A stretch of 50,431 nucleotides of DNA from CAZPQN01 sp964588795 (GCA_964588795.1 CAZPQN010000017.1:1-50431), one strand, 5' to 3'; positions 8,920 through 17,235 are shown, counted from the stretch's first letter. Notes: generated from the sequence alone by a model not told the origin. Numbers and translations are program-made.

Positions 8920-9791
8920 AGCAATCCTTTCGCTTTCAGCGTCGGAACCGGATCAATGCGATGTGTCCCGAAGTCGTTCAATGCGGCTGGCAACCCGAAA
9001 ATCAGCGCCAATAATTGGGTAAAATACAACACCGGTACGGTCTTGAAAGTGCGCTCCGCTCGGGCGATTTCCGCCTGGACGGCATCCAGATTATAATGGC
9101 AGAGCGGGCAGAGCACCACCAACAGCTCGGCGCCGTGCTGAACTGCAGAGGTCACGATCTTTTTAGTCTGGGAGTGTACGATCTGGGGCTCGTTGACAAT
9201 CTGATAGGAGGCACAGCAGTCCGTCCGGAATGGATATGCAACCGGCTGACACCCGACCGCGCTGAGCAAATTCTCCATAATCTGCGGATTATTTGGGTCG
9301 TCAATCGCGACAGTCCGCGGGCGGAGCAAAAGACAACCGTAATAAGGGGCGACCTGCAGAGAAACCGGCCGGGTAATCCGGGCTTGCAGTTTGTCTGGGC
9401 CGATTTGTTTCAGCAGGGTCAGAATATCGATGATTTCCACTTCGTCGCCGGTGAAATCGCCGCCCTCGTGATCCATAAAATCGTTGATTGTCGCCCGGCG
9501 AGCCTCATCTTCACCAATAAACTGCTGAGCGCGGCGCAGGGTATTGTAACACATGGCGCAGAGCGTCAGCAATTGCCGCGAGCCGGTCTGTTTGGCGCGC
9601 ATCAGCGTCCGTAGAGGCGCCAGCTGGAGCATCAGGTTATCCTGCACCTGAGAAAAATTCACCCCGCAACAGTACCATTCCGGCAACTCGCGCGCCTGCA
9701 TATCAAACAGTTCCAAAACCGCGAGCGCCGTGGTTTCAAAATTACGCGCCGTGGTTTTCAGGGTACAGCCGGGATAATAGGACAATTCCAT
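8916..9791 (-). CDS. hdrB: Heterodisulfide reductase-type subunit B (double CCG domain)
   Basis: A 291-residue protein with two complete CCG cysteine sets: Cys9, Cys41-Cys42, Cys78, Cys81 and Cys153, Cys192-Cys193, Cys228, Cys231. From memory, this spacing is almost that of methanogen HdrB, where the sets bind two non-cubane [4Fe-4S] clusters that split the CoM-S-S-CoB disulfide. It sits between hdrC (12 bp upstream) and hdrA (4-bp overlap). No methanogenesis genes are nearby, so the disulfide or other acceptor is unknown; neighbouring genes suggest a link to fumarate reduction. Confidence 0.92.
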   Translation of the reverse strand: MELSYYPGCTLKTTARNFETTALAVLELFDMQARELPEWYCCGVNFSQVQDNLMLQLAPLRTLMRAKQTGSRQLLTLCAMCYNTLRRAQQFIGEDEARRATINDFMDHEGGDFTGDEVEIIDILTLLKQIGPDKLQARITRPVSLQVAPYYGCLLLRPRTVAIDDPNNPQIMENLLSAVGCQPVAYPFRTDCCASYQIVNEPQIVHSQTKKIVTSAVQHGAELLVVLCPLCHYNLDAVQAEIARAERTFKTVPVLYFTQLLALIFGLPAALNDFGTHRIDPVPTLKAKGLL

Positions 9792-9803
9792 AAATGTTCC
9801 CCT

Positions 9804-10217
9804 TTACTGAAGATTCTTGCGGAAGTTGGCGATGAGCGCAATCTGCGGCAGGTCTTCTCGCAGACGCCGTTCTATCTCATTCAGATTGATATGCTCGAAC
9901 TTGTCGCGTAAAAAGATACTGCGCAGTCCCTCCATCACGCGGGCAATGTCCACGCCGCGTGGACATTTGACGGTACAGTTGATGCACGCCAGACAGATCC
10001 AGGGTGTATTCGTTTTCAGCAACTCTGCGGTTAAACCCATTTGTACCAGCCGGATGACCTGATGGGGCGGCAAATCCATAAATTCGACTGCCGGACAGGC
10101 GGCGGAACAATTACCGCACTGGTAGCAGGCAAAGACATTGACGCCGCTGATTTCACTCACCTGTGTCGCACCGGCACTTTGCAGAATTTTTTTATTCAGC
10201 GCAATTTTCGGCTTCAT
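9804..10217 (-). CDS. hdrC: Heterodisulfide reductase-type subunit C
   Basis: A 137-residue ferredoxin-like protein with two [4Fe-4S] motifs, CYQCGNCSAACP and CLACINCTVKCP, which wires HdrA to HdrB. I start it at the ATG at 10217 (MKPKIALNKK), 4 bp after the mvhA stop; an open frame reaches upstream but would overlap mvhA by about 100 bp. The helical C-terminus (HINLNEIERR) is typical of the family. Confidence 0.92.
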   Translation of the reverse strand: MKPKIALNKKILQSAGATQVSEISGVNVFACYQCGNCSAACPAVEFMDLPPHQVIRLVQMGLTAELLKTNTPWICLACINCTVKCPRGVDIARVMEGLRSIFLRDKFEHINLNEIERRLREDLPQIALIANFRKNLQ

Positions 10218-10221
10218 GGTA

Positions 10222-11685
10222 TTAATCTCTTCTGACTTCGTTAATAAGGTCATGGCGGTCATTATAAATTGCCACCACCAATGGCATCTGCCCCGGCAGA
10301 GAATGCGTGGCACAGGCAAAACAGGGGTCGTAAGCCCGGAATGCCATCTCCACCATATTCAGGATGCCGTCGGTGACTTTGCCGCTTCGAATCAGTTTAC
10401 GGGCGGCTTTTTCGATGGACATGCAGATGGCCGCGGCATTATTGGTGGTCGCTACGATCAGATTGACCGCCGTGATTTTACCCTGCGGATCAGTGCGATA
10501 ATGGTGGATCAGCGTACCGCGCGGTGCTTCAACGGAGCCGATTCCTTCCGTCGGAATTTCGGTCGGAATCGTGCGAATGTGAGGGGAACAAATTTCTGCA
10601 TCATTCGCTAATTCCTGAAAACGTTCGGCGGCGTACAGCACCTCAATCAGGCGCGCCCAGTGATAAGCCAGTGTGTTATGTGCCGGCTTGCCCCCCAGTC
10701 TCGCGAACATTTTCGTGTACTGTTCCTGCGCCAAAGGCGTCGCCATTCCGTCCGCCGCATTCAGGCGCGCCAATGGCGCCACCCGGTAGATGCCGCTCGT
10801 TTTACCATCCACAAAACCCTGCCAGCCGACATTCTTCAGGTAGGCAAATTTTACATAGCTCCAGGGTTCGACATGTTCACCAATATGTTGCAGGTAATCC
10901 CGAGCCTTGAAGCGGGCAAATTCAGCGCCATCCGGGGTCACCACCCGGAGGTCTCCATCGTACAGATTGACTTTATTTTGGGCGTCCACGGTACCCATGT
11001 AATAGGTGCGATGCTGGTAAATATCGCCGGTGATCAGTTCCAGATACTCTGAATTTTTCAGGACGATTTTTTCAAAGGTCGCCAAAACGAATTGTGCAAA
11101 AGCGAGCATTTCTCCGGCCAACTCCTGATACTGAGCCCGGTCTTCCGGCGTCACGCCCTTGGAAACACCGCCGGGAACATTGCAAACCGGATGAATGACT
11201 CGTCCGCCCTGTTTTTCGATGACCAGCCGCACTTTGCGGCGAATGTCAATCACCTTTTGTCCGATCTCCAACCCGACTTTGGAAAGAACCCCGAGAATAT
11301 TGCGTTCGGCTTTAGCCGCCTGCGGACCAACGATGAAATCGGGACCACCCAGATAGAAAAAATGGAGGGTATGGTCTTCAAACATGAAGGCGGAATTGAG
11401 CAGCTCCCGGATTTTCCGGGCGGCGGGCGGCGGCTCGACATGATACAGGTCGTCGAGGGCTTTCCCCGAAGCCATGTGGTGCGTGGTGGAACAGACTCCG
11501 CAGATGCGCGGCGTAATGCGCGCTAAATCTTCCGCCAGGCGTCCTTTGCAGAATTCTTCGAAGCCCCGCAGTTCAGGAACCTGGAAGAAGGCTTTGTCAA
11601 CGTCGCCGTTTGCATCCAGGAATATTTCTACCCGACCATGCCCTTCGAGGCGGGTGATAGGGTCAATTTTAATATGCCTTTCCAT
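10222..11685 (-). CDS. mvhA: [NiFe]-hydrogenase large subunit, group 3c (MvhA type)
   Basis: A 487-residue catalytic subunit. The N-terminal nickel motif is RICGVCSTTHH (Cys62, Cys65) and the C-terminal one is DPCFACATH (Cys455, Cys458, His461). A 26-residue tail after His461 is the segment expected to be removed by the maturation protease encoded at 6062-6547. The partner small subunit is 14 bp upstream and HdrC 4 bp downstream, the arrangement expected for MvhAG docked to HdrABC. H2 oxidation or evolution would occur in the cytoplasm. Confidence 0.95.
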   Translation of the reverse strand: MERHIKIDPITRLEGHGRVEIFLDANGDVDKAFFQVPELRGFEEFCKGRLAEDLARITPRICGVCSTTHHMASGKALDDLYHVEPPPAARKIRELLNSAFMFEDHTLHFFYLGGPDFIVGPQAAKAERNILGVLSKVGLEIGQKVIDIRRKVRLVIEKQGGRVIHPVCNVPGGVSKGVTPEDRAQYQELAGEMLAFAQFVLATFEKIVLKNSEYLELITGDIYQHRTYYMGTVDAQNKVNLYDGDLRVVTPDGAEFARFKARDYLQHIGEHVEPWSYVKFAYLKNVGWQGFVDGKTSGIYRVAPLARLNAADGMATPLAQEQYTKMFARLGGKPAHNTLAYHWARLIEVLYAAERFQELANDAEICSPHIRTIPTEIPTEGIGSVEAPRGTLIHHYRTDPQGKITAVNLIVATTNNAAAICMSIEKAARKLIRSGKVTDGILNMVEMAFRAYDPCFACATHSLPGQMPLVVAIYNDRHDLINEVRRD

Positions 11686-11699
11686 TGGTATTCCTCTAA

Positions 11700-12662
11700 T
11701 TAATCCAGAAAGCGCGTACGCAGGCCGCCGGCTAAGCTGAACATGTAAAACTTCCCGGTGGGGTCCTGCACGGAATCCATGATCCGGTTAATCTCGACTT
11801 CGTCTTCAGTTTCGATGATGGAGGCCAGGGCGGTTAGGAACCGGGCTCCCTGATCGCGGATGCCCTCCGTCGGTCCGAAACAGCCTTCACAGGGCATATG
11901 GGCGTTGATACAACGCTCGCCACAGCCACTGCGAGTCGCCGGTCCAAGACAGATGAGGCCTTCGGCCAGAAAACATTTCTCGGGCGGCAGGTCGGTAGTC
12001 GCCACCCGCCTGATGGTTTTCAGATTCAGTTTATCCGGTTTGGTATCGCGGCGCGGACAGGTATCGCAAAGTGCTTTAGCAGGCGCTAATATCGCCCCGC
12101 GGGGCGGCAGGTTACCGGTCAAAATGGCCTCAACCGCTTTCTGAATCAGGTCCGGCGGTGGCGCACAACCCGGGAGGTAGTAATCCACTGTGATCACCTG
12201 GTCGAGCGCCCGCACTTCGTTATGGATTGCAGGCAATTCCAGACGACAACCATCCTGTTCGGTCAGCTCTTGCGGCAGTATGCCAGCGGGATTGATTACC
12301 GAAGGCGTATCCTGATAAACGGTTTTGAGGAGGGCCTCGCGATTGGACAGGTTAGCCAAACCCGGGATACCACCCAAATGCGCACAGGCTCCGAAAGCTA
12401 CCACCAGTTGCGCTTTCCGGCGAAGTAACTCGACCATTTCCTTCTGTTCAGAGGTGCGTATCGCTCCATTGATGAAAGCCACGGCGATTTCCTGATCTGC
12501 CAGTTGTTCGATGTCCTGACGTTTAAAATCCAGGGCGACTGGCCAGAGGACGATGTCCACCGCCTGCACGACTGGCAAGATTTTCTCCGCTAAGTCAACG
12601 ACCGCTTCTTCACATCCACCACATGAAGCGCACCAATAAAAAGCAATTTTGGGTTTAGCCAT
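11700..12662 (-). CDS. mvhG: [NiFe]-hydrogenase small subunit, group 3c (MvhG type)
   Basis: A 320-residue iron-sulfur subunit relaying electrons from the NiFe site. Proximal-cluster residues appear in CASCGGCEE (11-19), GACAHLGG and LPGCAPPP; further Cys groups in LCDTCPRRD, ICLGPATRSGCGERC and PCEGCFGP supply the other clusters. There is no Tat signal peptide, so the enzyme is cytoplasmic, as expected for group 3. AGGGGA precedes the ATG. It is the first hydrogenase gene of the cluster. Confidence 0.94.
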   Translation of the reverse strand: MAKPKIAFYWCASCGGCEEAVVDLAEKILPVVQAVDIVLWPVALDFKRQDIEQLADQEIAVAFINGAIRTSEQKEMVELLRRKAQLVVAFGACAHLGGIPGLANLSNREALLKTVYQDTPSVINPAGILPQELTEQDGCRLELPAIHNEVRALDQVITVDYYLPGCAPPPDLIQKAVEAILTGNLPPRGAILAPAKALCDTCPRRDTKPDKLNLKTIRRVATTDLPPEKCFLAEGLICLGPATRSGCGERCINAHMPCEGCFGPTEGIRDQGARFLTALASIIETEDEVEINRIMDSVQDPTGKFYMFSLAGGLRTRFLD

Positions 12663-12710
12663 GTAAAAATCCCCTTAACAATTGACCAGAGCTGCCATTT
12701 GTTGCGTTTT

Positions 12711-13406
12711 TTAGAGACCGGGAACTTCGAAAGTGTACTGTTCTTCCGGTTCGATGATATCCTTCAGTTTGCGGGCGGCGTCCAGGTGTTCCGGATCCAG
12801 CTCCAGCACCTTGCGGAAGTAGCTTTCGGCTTCGTGCAGATCTCCCTTGCCCAAATAAGATAAGCCCAAGTGATACCAGACGGTGACAATCTCGCGATCT
12901 TCTTTCAGAATTGCCTGCAAATATTCAATCGCCTTGTCGTAGTTGCCGACGGACTTGTAAGTGATGGAAAGCTGGTAGTAGCCGAGTGTACTATCCGGAC
13001 TTTTTTCACTTAGCCTCTGGTAAGATTCGATGGATTTCTGCATCTGACCGTGATGGTAATAGCAGAGTCCCAACCAGTAATAGGCCATGTAGAGTTCCGG
13101 TTCAACTTCGTTGATATGGATGAAGACCCGGATGGCTTTCTCGAATTTGGTCGCCCGGTAATAGGCAATTCCCAGACGATAGAGAGCAATGGTATAGTCC
13201 GGTTTCTGCTGGATGACTTTCTCGAATTCCTCGATAGACTTGTGGATATCGCCGGATACGTAATAAAGTTCTCCCAACTTGACCCGCTCCACGATAAGGG
13301 CTGGATTAAGTTCCAGCACCTGGCGATAGAGTGTAATTGCCTTCAGAATTTTCCCCCGCATCTCAAATTCGATCGCCTGTTGTCTGACTGTCTCTAATGC
13401 ATTCAT
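12711..13406 (-). CDS. Tetratricopeptide repeat protein inside the hydrogenase/C4-acid cluster
   Basis: A 231-residue protein made of about six consecutive TPR units (for example LGELYYVSGDIHKSIEEFEK), with no signal peptide and no catalytic domain. I start it at the ATG at 13406, preceded by AAAGGTGG at good spacing; a GTG 9 nt upstream overlaps that site. It lies 42 bp after the fumarase beta gene and 48 bp before mvhG, co-directional with both. TPR proteins are protein-interaction scaffolds; here it might aid assembly of the enzymes encoded around it, but the sequence alone does not show this. Confidence 0.85.
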   Translation of the reverse strand: MNALETVRQQAIEFEMRGKILKAITLYRQVLELNPALIVERVKLGELYYVSGDIHKSIEEFEKVIQQKPDYTIALYRLGIAYYRATKFEKAIRVFIHINEVEPELYMAYYWLGLCYYHHGQMQKSIESYQRLSEKSPDSTLGYYQLSITYKSVGNYDKAIEYLQAILKEDREIVTVWYHLGLSYLGKGDLHEAESYFRKVLELDPEHLDAARKLKDIIEPEEQYTFEVPGL

Positions 13407-13448
13407 TGCAGCCACCTTTCTGTAGGCTAAAGGTTCAGACTTGGATTC

Positions 13449-14006
13449 TCATTCTTTACGATATTGGGCGACACCTTGCTCGAAAATGTCATTGCCGTAG
13501 ATATCATTGGCGACGAAGACCGGAAAATTCTCGACCACCAATTCGGTCAAGGCTTCAGCGCCGAGGTCTTCATAGGCGATTACTCGGGCGGATTTTACCG
13601 CCTGGGCGGCGACCACTGCGGTGCCACCGATCGAGGCAAAGTAGACAGCTTTATTCTTAATGATTGCATCAACTACCGCCCGATTGCGTTCCCCTTTTCC
13701 GATCATGCCTTTCAGTCCGGCATCCATCAGTAGTGGTGAGTATTTATCCATCCGGTAGGATGTTGTCGGGCCCGCCGAACCGATTGGTTTACCCGGACGA
13801 GCCGGAGAAGGGCCGACATAGTAAATTACCGCCCCGCGAATATCGAAAGGAAGAGGCTGGTTTTCCTGCAGAAGCGCCACCAGCCGTTTATGCGCGGCAT
13901 CCCGGGCAGTATAGATGATTCCGTTTAGCATGACTTTATCGCCGACATGCAGGGGTTCGAGGTCAGCGGTTGTCAAAGGCGTAGTTAAATTGAAAGTTTT
14001 CGACAT
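13449..14006 (-). CDS. Fumarate hydratase class I, beta (C-terminal) subunit
   Basis: A 185-residue swivel-domain subunit of the two-subunit, oxygen-sensitive [4Fe-4S] fumarase. Recognisable blocks are LNGIIYTARDAAHKRL, YYVGPSPARPG, GSAGPTTSYRMD and GMIGKGER. The start is the ATG at 14006, with GGGGGAG 6 nt upstream; five codons of open frame precede it. It follows the alpha subunit by 16 bp. The same fold occurs in L(+)-tartrate dehydratase, but TCA-type neighbours favour fumarase. It would interconvert malate and fumarate for the adjacent fumarate-reductase-like pair. Confidence 0.92.
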   Translation of the reverse strand: MSKTFNLTTPLTTADLEPLHVGDKVMLNGIIYTARDAAHKRLVALLQENQPLPFDIRGAVIYYVGPSPARPGKPIGSAGPTTSYRMDKYSPLLMDAGLKGMIGKGERNRAVVDAIIKNKAVYFASIGGTAVVAAQAVKSARVIAYEDLGAEALTELVVENFPVFVANDIYGNDIFEQGVAQYRKE

Positions 14007-14022
14007 AGAGAACTCCCCCATC

Positions 14023-14871
14023 CTAATTAATGACCGCCGATTCGTGGCGGTGGCAATGACAATTCACGTTAACCGCAACCGGCATTGAAGCAATATGACA
14101 CGGTTTATAGAGAATATTGACCGCCAGCGCGGTCGTCGTGCCCCCCAAACCCTGCGGCCCGATTCCTAACCGATTGATGCGTTCCAATAGTTCAGCCTCA
14201 ACCTTGGCCCACTGAGGATCGGGATTCGGTTCGGTCAGCGGTCGTAAAAGGGCTTTTTTAGCCAACAGGGCACACTGTTCAAAACTACCGCCTATTCCTA
14301 CTCCGACAACTACCGGCGGACAGGGATTACCGCCCGAACGTCGGATGCGATCCACGACAAAATCCTTGACGCCTTCCAAGCCGTCGGCGGCGCTCATCAT
14401 CTTTACTTCGCTCATGTTTTCGGCGCCGCCTCCCTTGGGCGCCACCGTAATCTTTATCGCATCACCTGGCACGATGTCGGTATAAATCAGAGCCGGTGTA
14501 TTGTCCTTGGTGTTTTTACGCTCGATGACCGGATCGGTCACCATGGATTTGCGCAAATAACCTTCGACGTAGCCCTGACGCACGCCTTCGTTAATAGCTG
14601 CATAAAAATCACCACCTACTAAATGCACGTCCTGGCCCAATTCGACAAATACGATAGCGACACCCGTATCCTGACATAGCGGCATCTGTTCCTGAGCCGC
14701 GAGACGATAATTTTCCATCATCAAATCGATGATTTCCCGACCGGTCGGTGACTCCTCCCGGTTGCGAAATTCCTGTACTTTGGCAACTACGTCATGGGCG
14801 GCGTAGTAATTCGCGTCGATACATAATTTTTTAACGACGGGAATCACCTGCTGGACATTGATTTCTTTCAT
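14023..14871 (-). CDS. Fumarate hydratase class I, alpha (N-terminal) subunit
   Basis: A 282-residue catalytic subunit. Likely [4Fe-4S] ligands are Cys66 (MPLCQDTG), Cys184 (GGNPCPP) and a Cys in the C-terminal NCHCHR (271-274). Other family blocks are KNTKDNTPA, APKGGGAENMS and GIGPQGLGGTTT. The iron-sulfur class is typical of anaerobes. The gene sits between sucD (57 bp upstream) and the beta subunit (16 bp downstream). Confidence 0.93.
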   Translation of the reverse strand: MKEINVQQVIPVVKKLCIDANYYAAHDVVAKVQEFRNREESPTGREIIDLMMENYRLAAQEQMPLCQDTGVAIVFVELGQDVHLVGGDFYAAINEGVRQGYVEGYLRKSMVTDPVIERKNTKDNTPALIYTDIVPGDAIKITVAPKGGGAENMSEVKMMSAADGLEGVKDFVVDRIRRSGGNPCPPVVVGVGIGGSFEQCALLAKKALLRPLTEPNPDPQWAKVEAELLERINRLGIGPQGLGGTTTALAVNILYKPCHIASMPVAVNVNCHCHRHESAVIN

Positions 14872-14928
14872 AACCCATCCCTGCTTTTATTGAGTTGAAT
14901 GTGAAAAAACGACTCGTAATCGGTTGAT

Positions 14929-15801
14929 TTATTTTAGAACGGTAGCGACGGTCGCACCGATTTCAGCCGGATTAAGAGTCACAATAATCCCGGCTTTCTG
15001 TAGCGCGGTGATTTTTTCCTGCGCTGTACCCCGTCCCCCGGCAATGATCGCTCCCGCATGACCCATGCGCCGTCCTGGTGGCGCAGTATGACCCGCCACA
15101 AAAGCCACTACCGGTTTGCTATATCCCTGACTGACATGATCTGCCGCTTCTTCTTCCGCCGTACCGCCGATCTCGCCAATCAGTACTACGGCCTTAGTCT
15201 GTTCATCTTTTTCAAACAGCCGCAGTAGGTCGATAAAATTTGTGCCAACTATCGGATCCCCGCCGATACCAATACAGGTCGATTGTCCCAAATTAAGATT
15301 GGTAATCTGGTAAGCGGCTTCATAGGTCAGCGTCCCGCTGCGGGAAATGATTCCAACACAGCCCTCTTTAAATATGAATCCCGGCATGATCCCGAGTTTG
15401 GACTTCCCCGGTGAAATCAATCCCGGGCAATTCGGACCAATCAGGCGGGTGCCACTGTGTTCGAGCACACTGCTAACCTTAAGCATGTCGAACGTTGGAA
15501 TACCCTCACTGATACAAACGACCAAATCCAGACCGGCATCGATAGCTTCCAGGATGGTATCGGCGGCCATCTGCGGCGGGACGAAAATAATCGAAGCTGT
15601 GGCTCCGGTGGCTTTTACTCCCTGGTTGACCGTATCGAAAACCGGCAATCCTTTCGGCGTTTGGGTGCCGCCCTTTCCGGGTGAAATGCCTCCAACCACC
15701 TGAGTGCCGTAAGTGAGCATCTGATCAGTATGAAAGGCGCCTTCCTTGCCGGTTATGCCCTGCACTAAGACGCGTGTATTTTTTTCGAGTAAGATACTCA
15801 T
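14929..15801 (-). CDS. sucD: Succinyl-CoA synthetase, alpha subunit
   Basis: A 290-residue subunit with the CoA-binding Rossmann fold (VQGITGKEGAFHT near the start, GGISPGKGG) and the phospho-histidine loop RMGHAGAIIAGG (His248). The start is the ATG at 15801, 7 bp after the sucC stop, with GAGGAA just upstream; a longer open frame running into sucC is not used. With SucC it interconverts succinate, CoA and NTP with succinyl-CoA, which would activate succinate made by the fumarate-reductase-like pair, or make ATP in the other direction. Confidence 0.95.
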   Translation of the reverse strand: MSILLEKNTRVLVQGITGKEGAFHTDQMLTYGTQVVGGISPGKGGTQTPKGLPVFDTVNQGVKATGATASIIFVPPQMAADTILEAIDAGLDLVVCISEGIPTFDMLKVSSVLEHSGTRLIGPNCPGLISPGKSKLGIMPGFIFKEGCVGIISRSGTLTYEAAYQITNLNLGQSTCIGIGGDPIVGTNFIDLLRLFEKDEQTKAVVLIGEIGGTAEEEAADHVSQGYSKPVVAFVAGHTAPPGRRMGHAGAIIAGGRGTAQEKITALQKAGIIVTLNPAEIGATVATVLK

Positions 15802-15808
15802 TTGTTCC

Positions 15809-16972
15809 TCAGCAACCTTGGACTGCCTTGACCACTTTACGGGCGGCATCCGCAAAATCCGTTGCGACAGCAAAAGGCAATCCGGTCTGGGCCAGATACT
15901 GGCGGGCGATGATCGCGTTGGTGCCTTCCAGACGGATAACCAAGGGAACCTTCAGTTCGATCGTTTTCAGCGCTTCGACTATCCCGGTGGCGACCCGGTC
16001 ACAGCGGACGATCCCCCCGAAGATATTCACCAGTACGGCTTTGACATGCGGATCGGCAAGTAAGATCCGGAAGCCGCTTGCAATGGTGCTGGCCGAAGCG
16101 ACTCCGCCGACATCTAAAAAGTTTGCAGGCTCCCCGCCGAAATGTTTGATAATATCCATCGTTGCCATCGCTAAACCAGCGCCATTGACCATGCATCCGA
16201 CATTACCGGTCAAGCGAATATAATTCAGGCCCTGCTTGGCGGCTTCGACTTCGTCCGGGTCTTCCTCACTGATATCGCGCAAATTCTGGTAATCGGCATG
16301 GCGATAAAGGGCATTGTCGTCGAAATTAAGCTTCGCATCCAGCGCAACCAAATTACCATCAGCGGTCAGAACCAGTGGATTGACTTCCACCAATGCGGCA
16401 TCCGTACGACGAAATACATTGTATAGCGAGCCGAACAGTTTGAGGGCTTTTTTATAGGCTTCTCCGGTCAGTCCTAAAATGCTCGCCGCCTGCCGGAACT
16501 GGAAATTTTGCAGGCCAAATCCCGGCAGAGCATACATCTTGGCGATCGCTGCCGGGTGAGTGCGGGCAACGTTTTCAATCTCAACGCCCCCTTCCTGAGC
16601 AACCATCAATACCTGCCGCGCCCGAGAACGATCAATAGTGATTCCGACGTAGAATTCGCGGCTGATTTGCACGCTTTGCTCGATAAGCAAACGGGTAACT
16701 TTTTTGCCTGCCGCGCCGGTCTGCACCGTCACCAAAGGGCGGGTCAGCAATTCTTCGATATTCTGCCGCGCTTCATCCTGATTATGCACCAGACGGATAC
16801 CGCCGCCTTTACCGCGTCCTCCCGCATGGATCTGGGCTTTGATCACACAGGGAAAACCGATATAGTCGCAGGCAGTTAGCGCTTCCTCAGCGCTGAAGGC
16901 TGGCATCCCCTTGGGAATCGCTACCCCGAAACGACTAAAAATTTCCTTTGCCTGGTATTCGTGGATCTTCAT
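15809..16972 (-). CDS. sucC: Succinyl-CoA synthetase, beta subunit
   Basis: A 387-residue ATP-grasp subunit: MKIHEYQAKEIF at the N-terminus, KAQIHAGGRGKGGG nucleotide-binding loop, EVNPLVLTADG metal site and the C-terminal GGIVRCDRVA. It is the first gene of the fifteen-gene minus-strand cluster, and a 342-bp non-coding stretch with a candidate promoter lies upstream. Confidence 0.95.
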   Translation of the reverse strand: MKIHEYQAKEIFSRFGVAIPKGMPAFSAEEALTACDYIGFPCVIKAQIHAGGRGKGGGIRLVHNQDEARQNIEELLTRPLVTVQTGAAGKKVTRLLIEQSVQISREFYVGITIDRSRARQVLMVAQEGGVEIENVARTHPAAIAKMYALPGFGLQNFQFRQAASILGLTGEAYKKALKLFGSLYNVFRRTDAALVEVNPLVLTADGNLVALDAKLNFDDNALYRHADYQNLRDISEEDPDEVEAAKQGLNYIRLTGNVGCMVNGAGLAMATMDIIKHFGGEPANFLDVGGVASASTIASGFRILLADPHVKAVLVNIFGGIVRCDRVATGIVEALKTIELKVPLVIRLEGTNAIIARQYLAQTGLPFAVATDFADAARKVVKAVQGC

Positions 16973-17054
16973 TGTGTGCCGCGTCCACCAGTCCTGATGC
17001 AGGATTTCGAAACTCGAAAATTCCTGTTCCTTTGCACGGTTTTCCCCATTTGCT

Positions 17055-17069
17055 TGATAGTATCTATCA
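17055..17069. promoter_or_regulatory. Short dyad upstream of sucC
   Basis: TGATAG (17055-17060) and CTATCA (17064-17069) form an exact 6-bp inverted repeat around TAT, downstream of the candidate promoter and about 83 bp before the sucC start. It could be an operator; I recognise no specific regulator. Confidence 0.35.
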
Positions 17070-17079
17070 GCATGCCTGA

Positions 17080-17096
17080 CTGTTATTACTTAACAA
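17080..17096. promoter_or_regulatory. Rex-like imperfect dyad upstream of sucC
   Basis: On the minus strand this reads TTGTTA-AGTAA-TAACAG, one mismatch from a perfect dyad. It resembles Rex (NADH/NAD+-sensing repressor) sites of the form TTGTTA-N6-TAACAA, but the spacer is one base short. It would lie just downstream of the predicted transcription start, a position suited to repression. The assignment is tentative. Confidence 0.3.
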
Positions 17097-17110
17097 TTTC
17101 AACCATTCCA

Positions 17111-17139
17111 ATAGTAACTAATATTTCTTAAAATTTCAA
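17111..17139 (-). promoter_or_regulatory. Candidate sigma-70 type promoter of the sucC-to-malic enzyme cluster
   Basis: On the minus strand TTGAAA (-35, 17139-17134) is followed after exactly 17 nt by TACTAT (-10, 17116-17111). The predicted start is near 17104, giving a leader of about 130 nt before sucC. The -35 matches 5 of 6 consensus bases and the -10 matches 4 of 6 in an AT-rich stretch. The rest of 16973-17314 holds no plausible gene. Confidence 0.4.
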
Positions 17140-17215
17140 GGACAAAATCGGGAACGGTGCAACAATTACCATTTTATCTAGAAAGCCCTATCCTGCCAAC
17201 TAAAATGACTATTTC

Positions 17216-17235
17216 AGAAAAAATCCTTATGGATT
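17216..17235 (-). terminator. Weak terminator-like hairpin after the DUF486 gene
   Basis: On the minus strand AATCC-ATAA-GGATT forms a 5-bp stem with a 4-nt loop, followed directly by TTTT. The stem is short and AT-rich, but its place about 80 nt behind the DUF486 stop suits a terminator. Confidence 0.35.
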
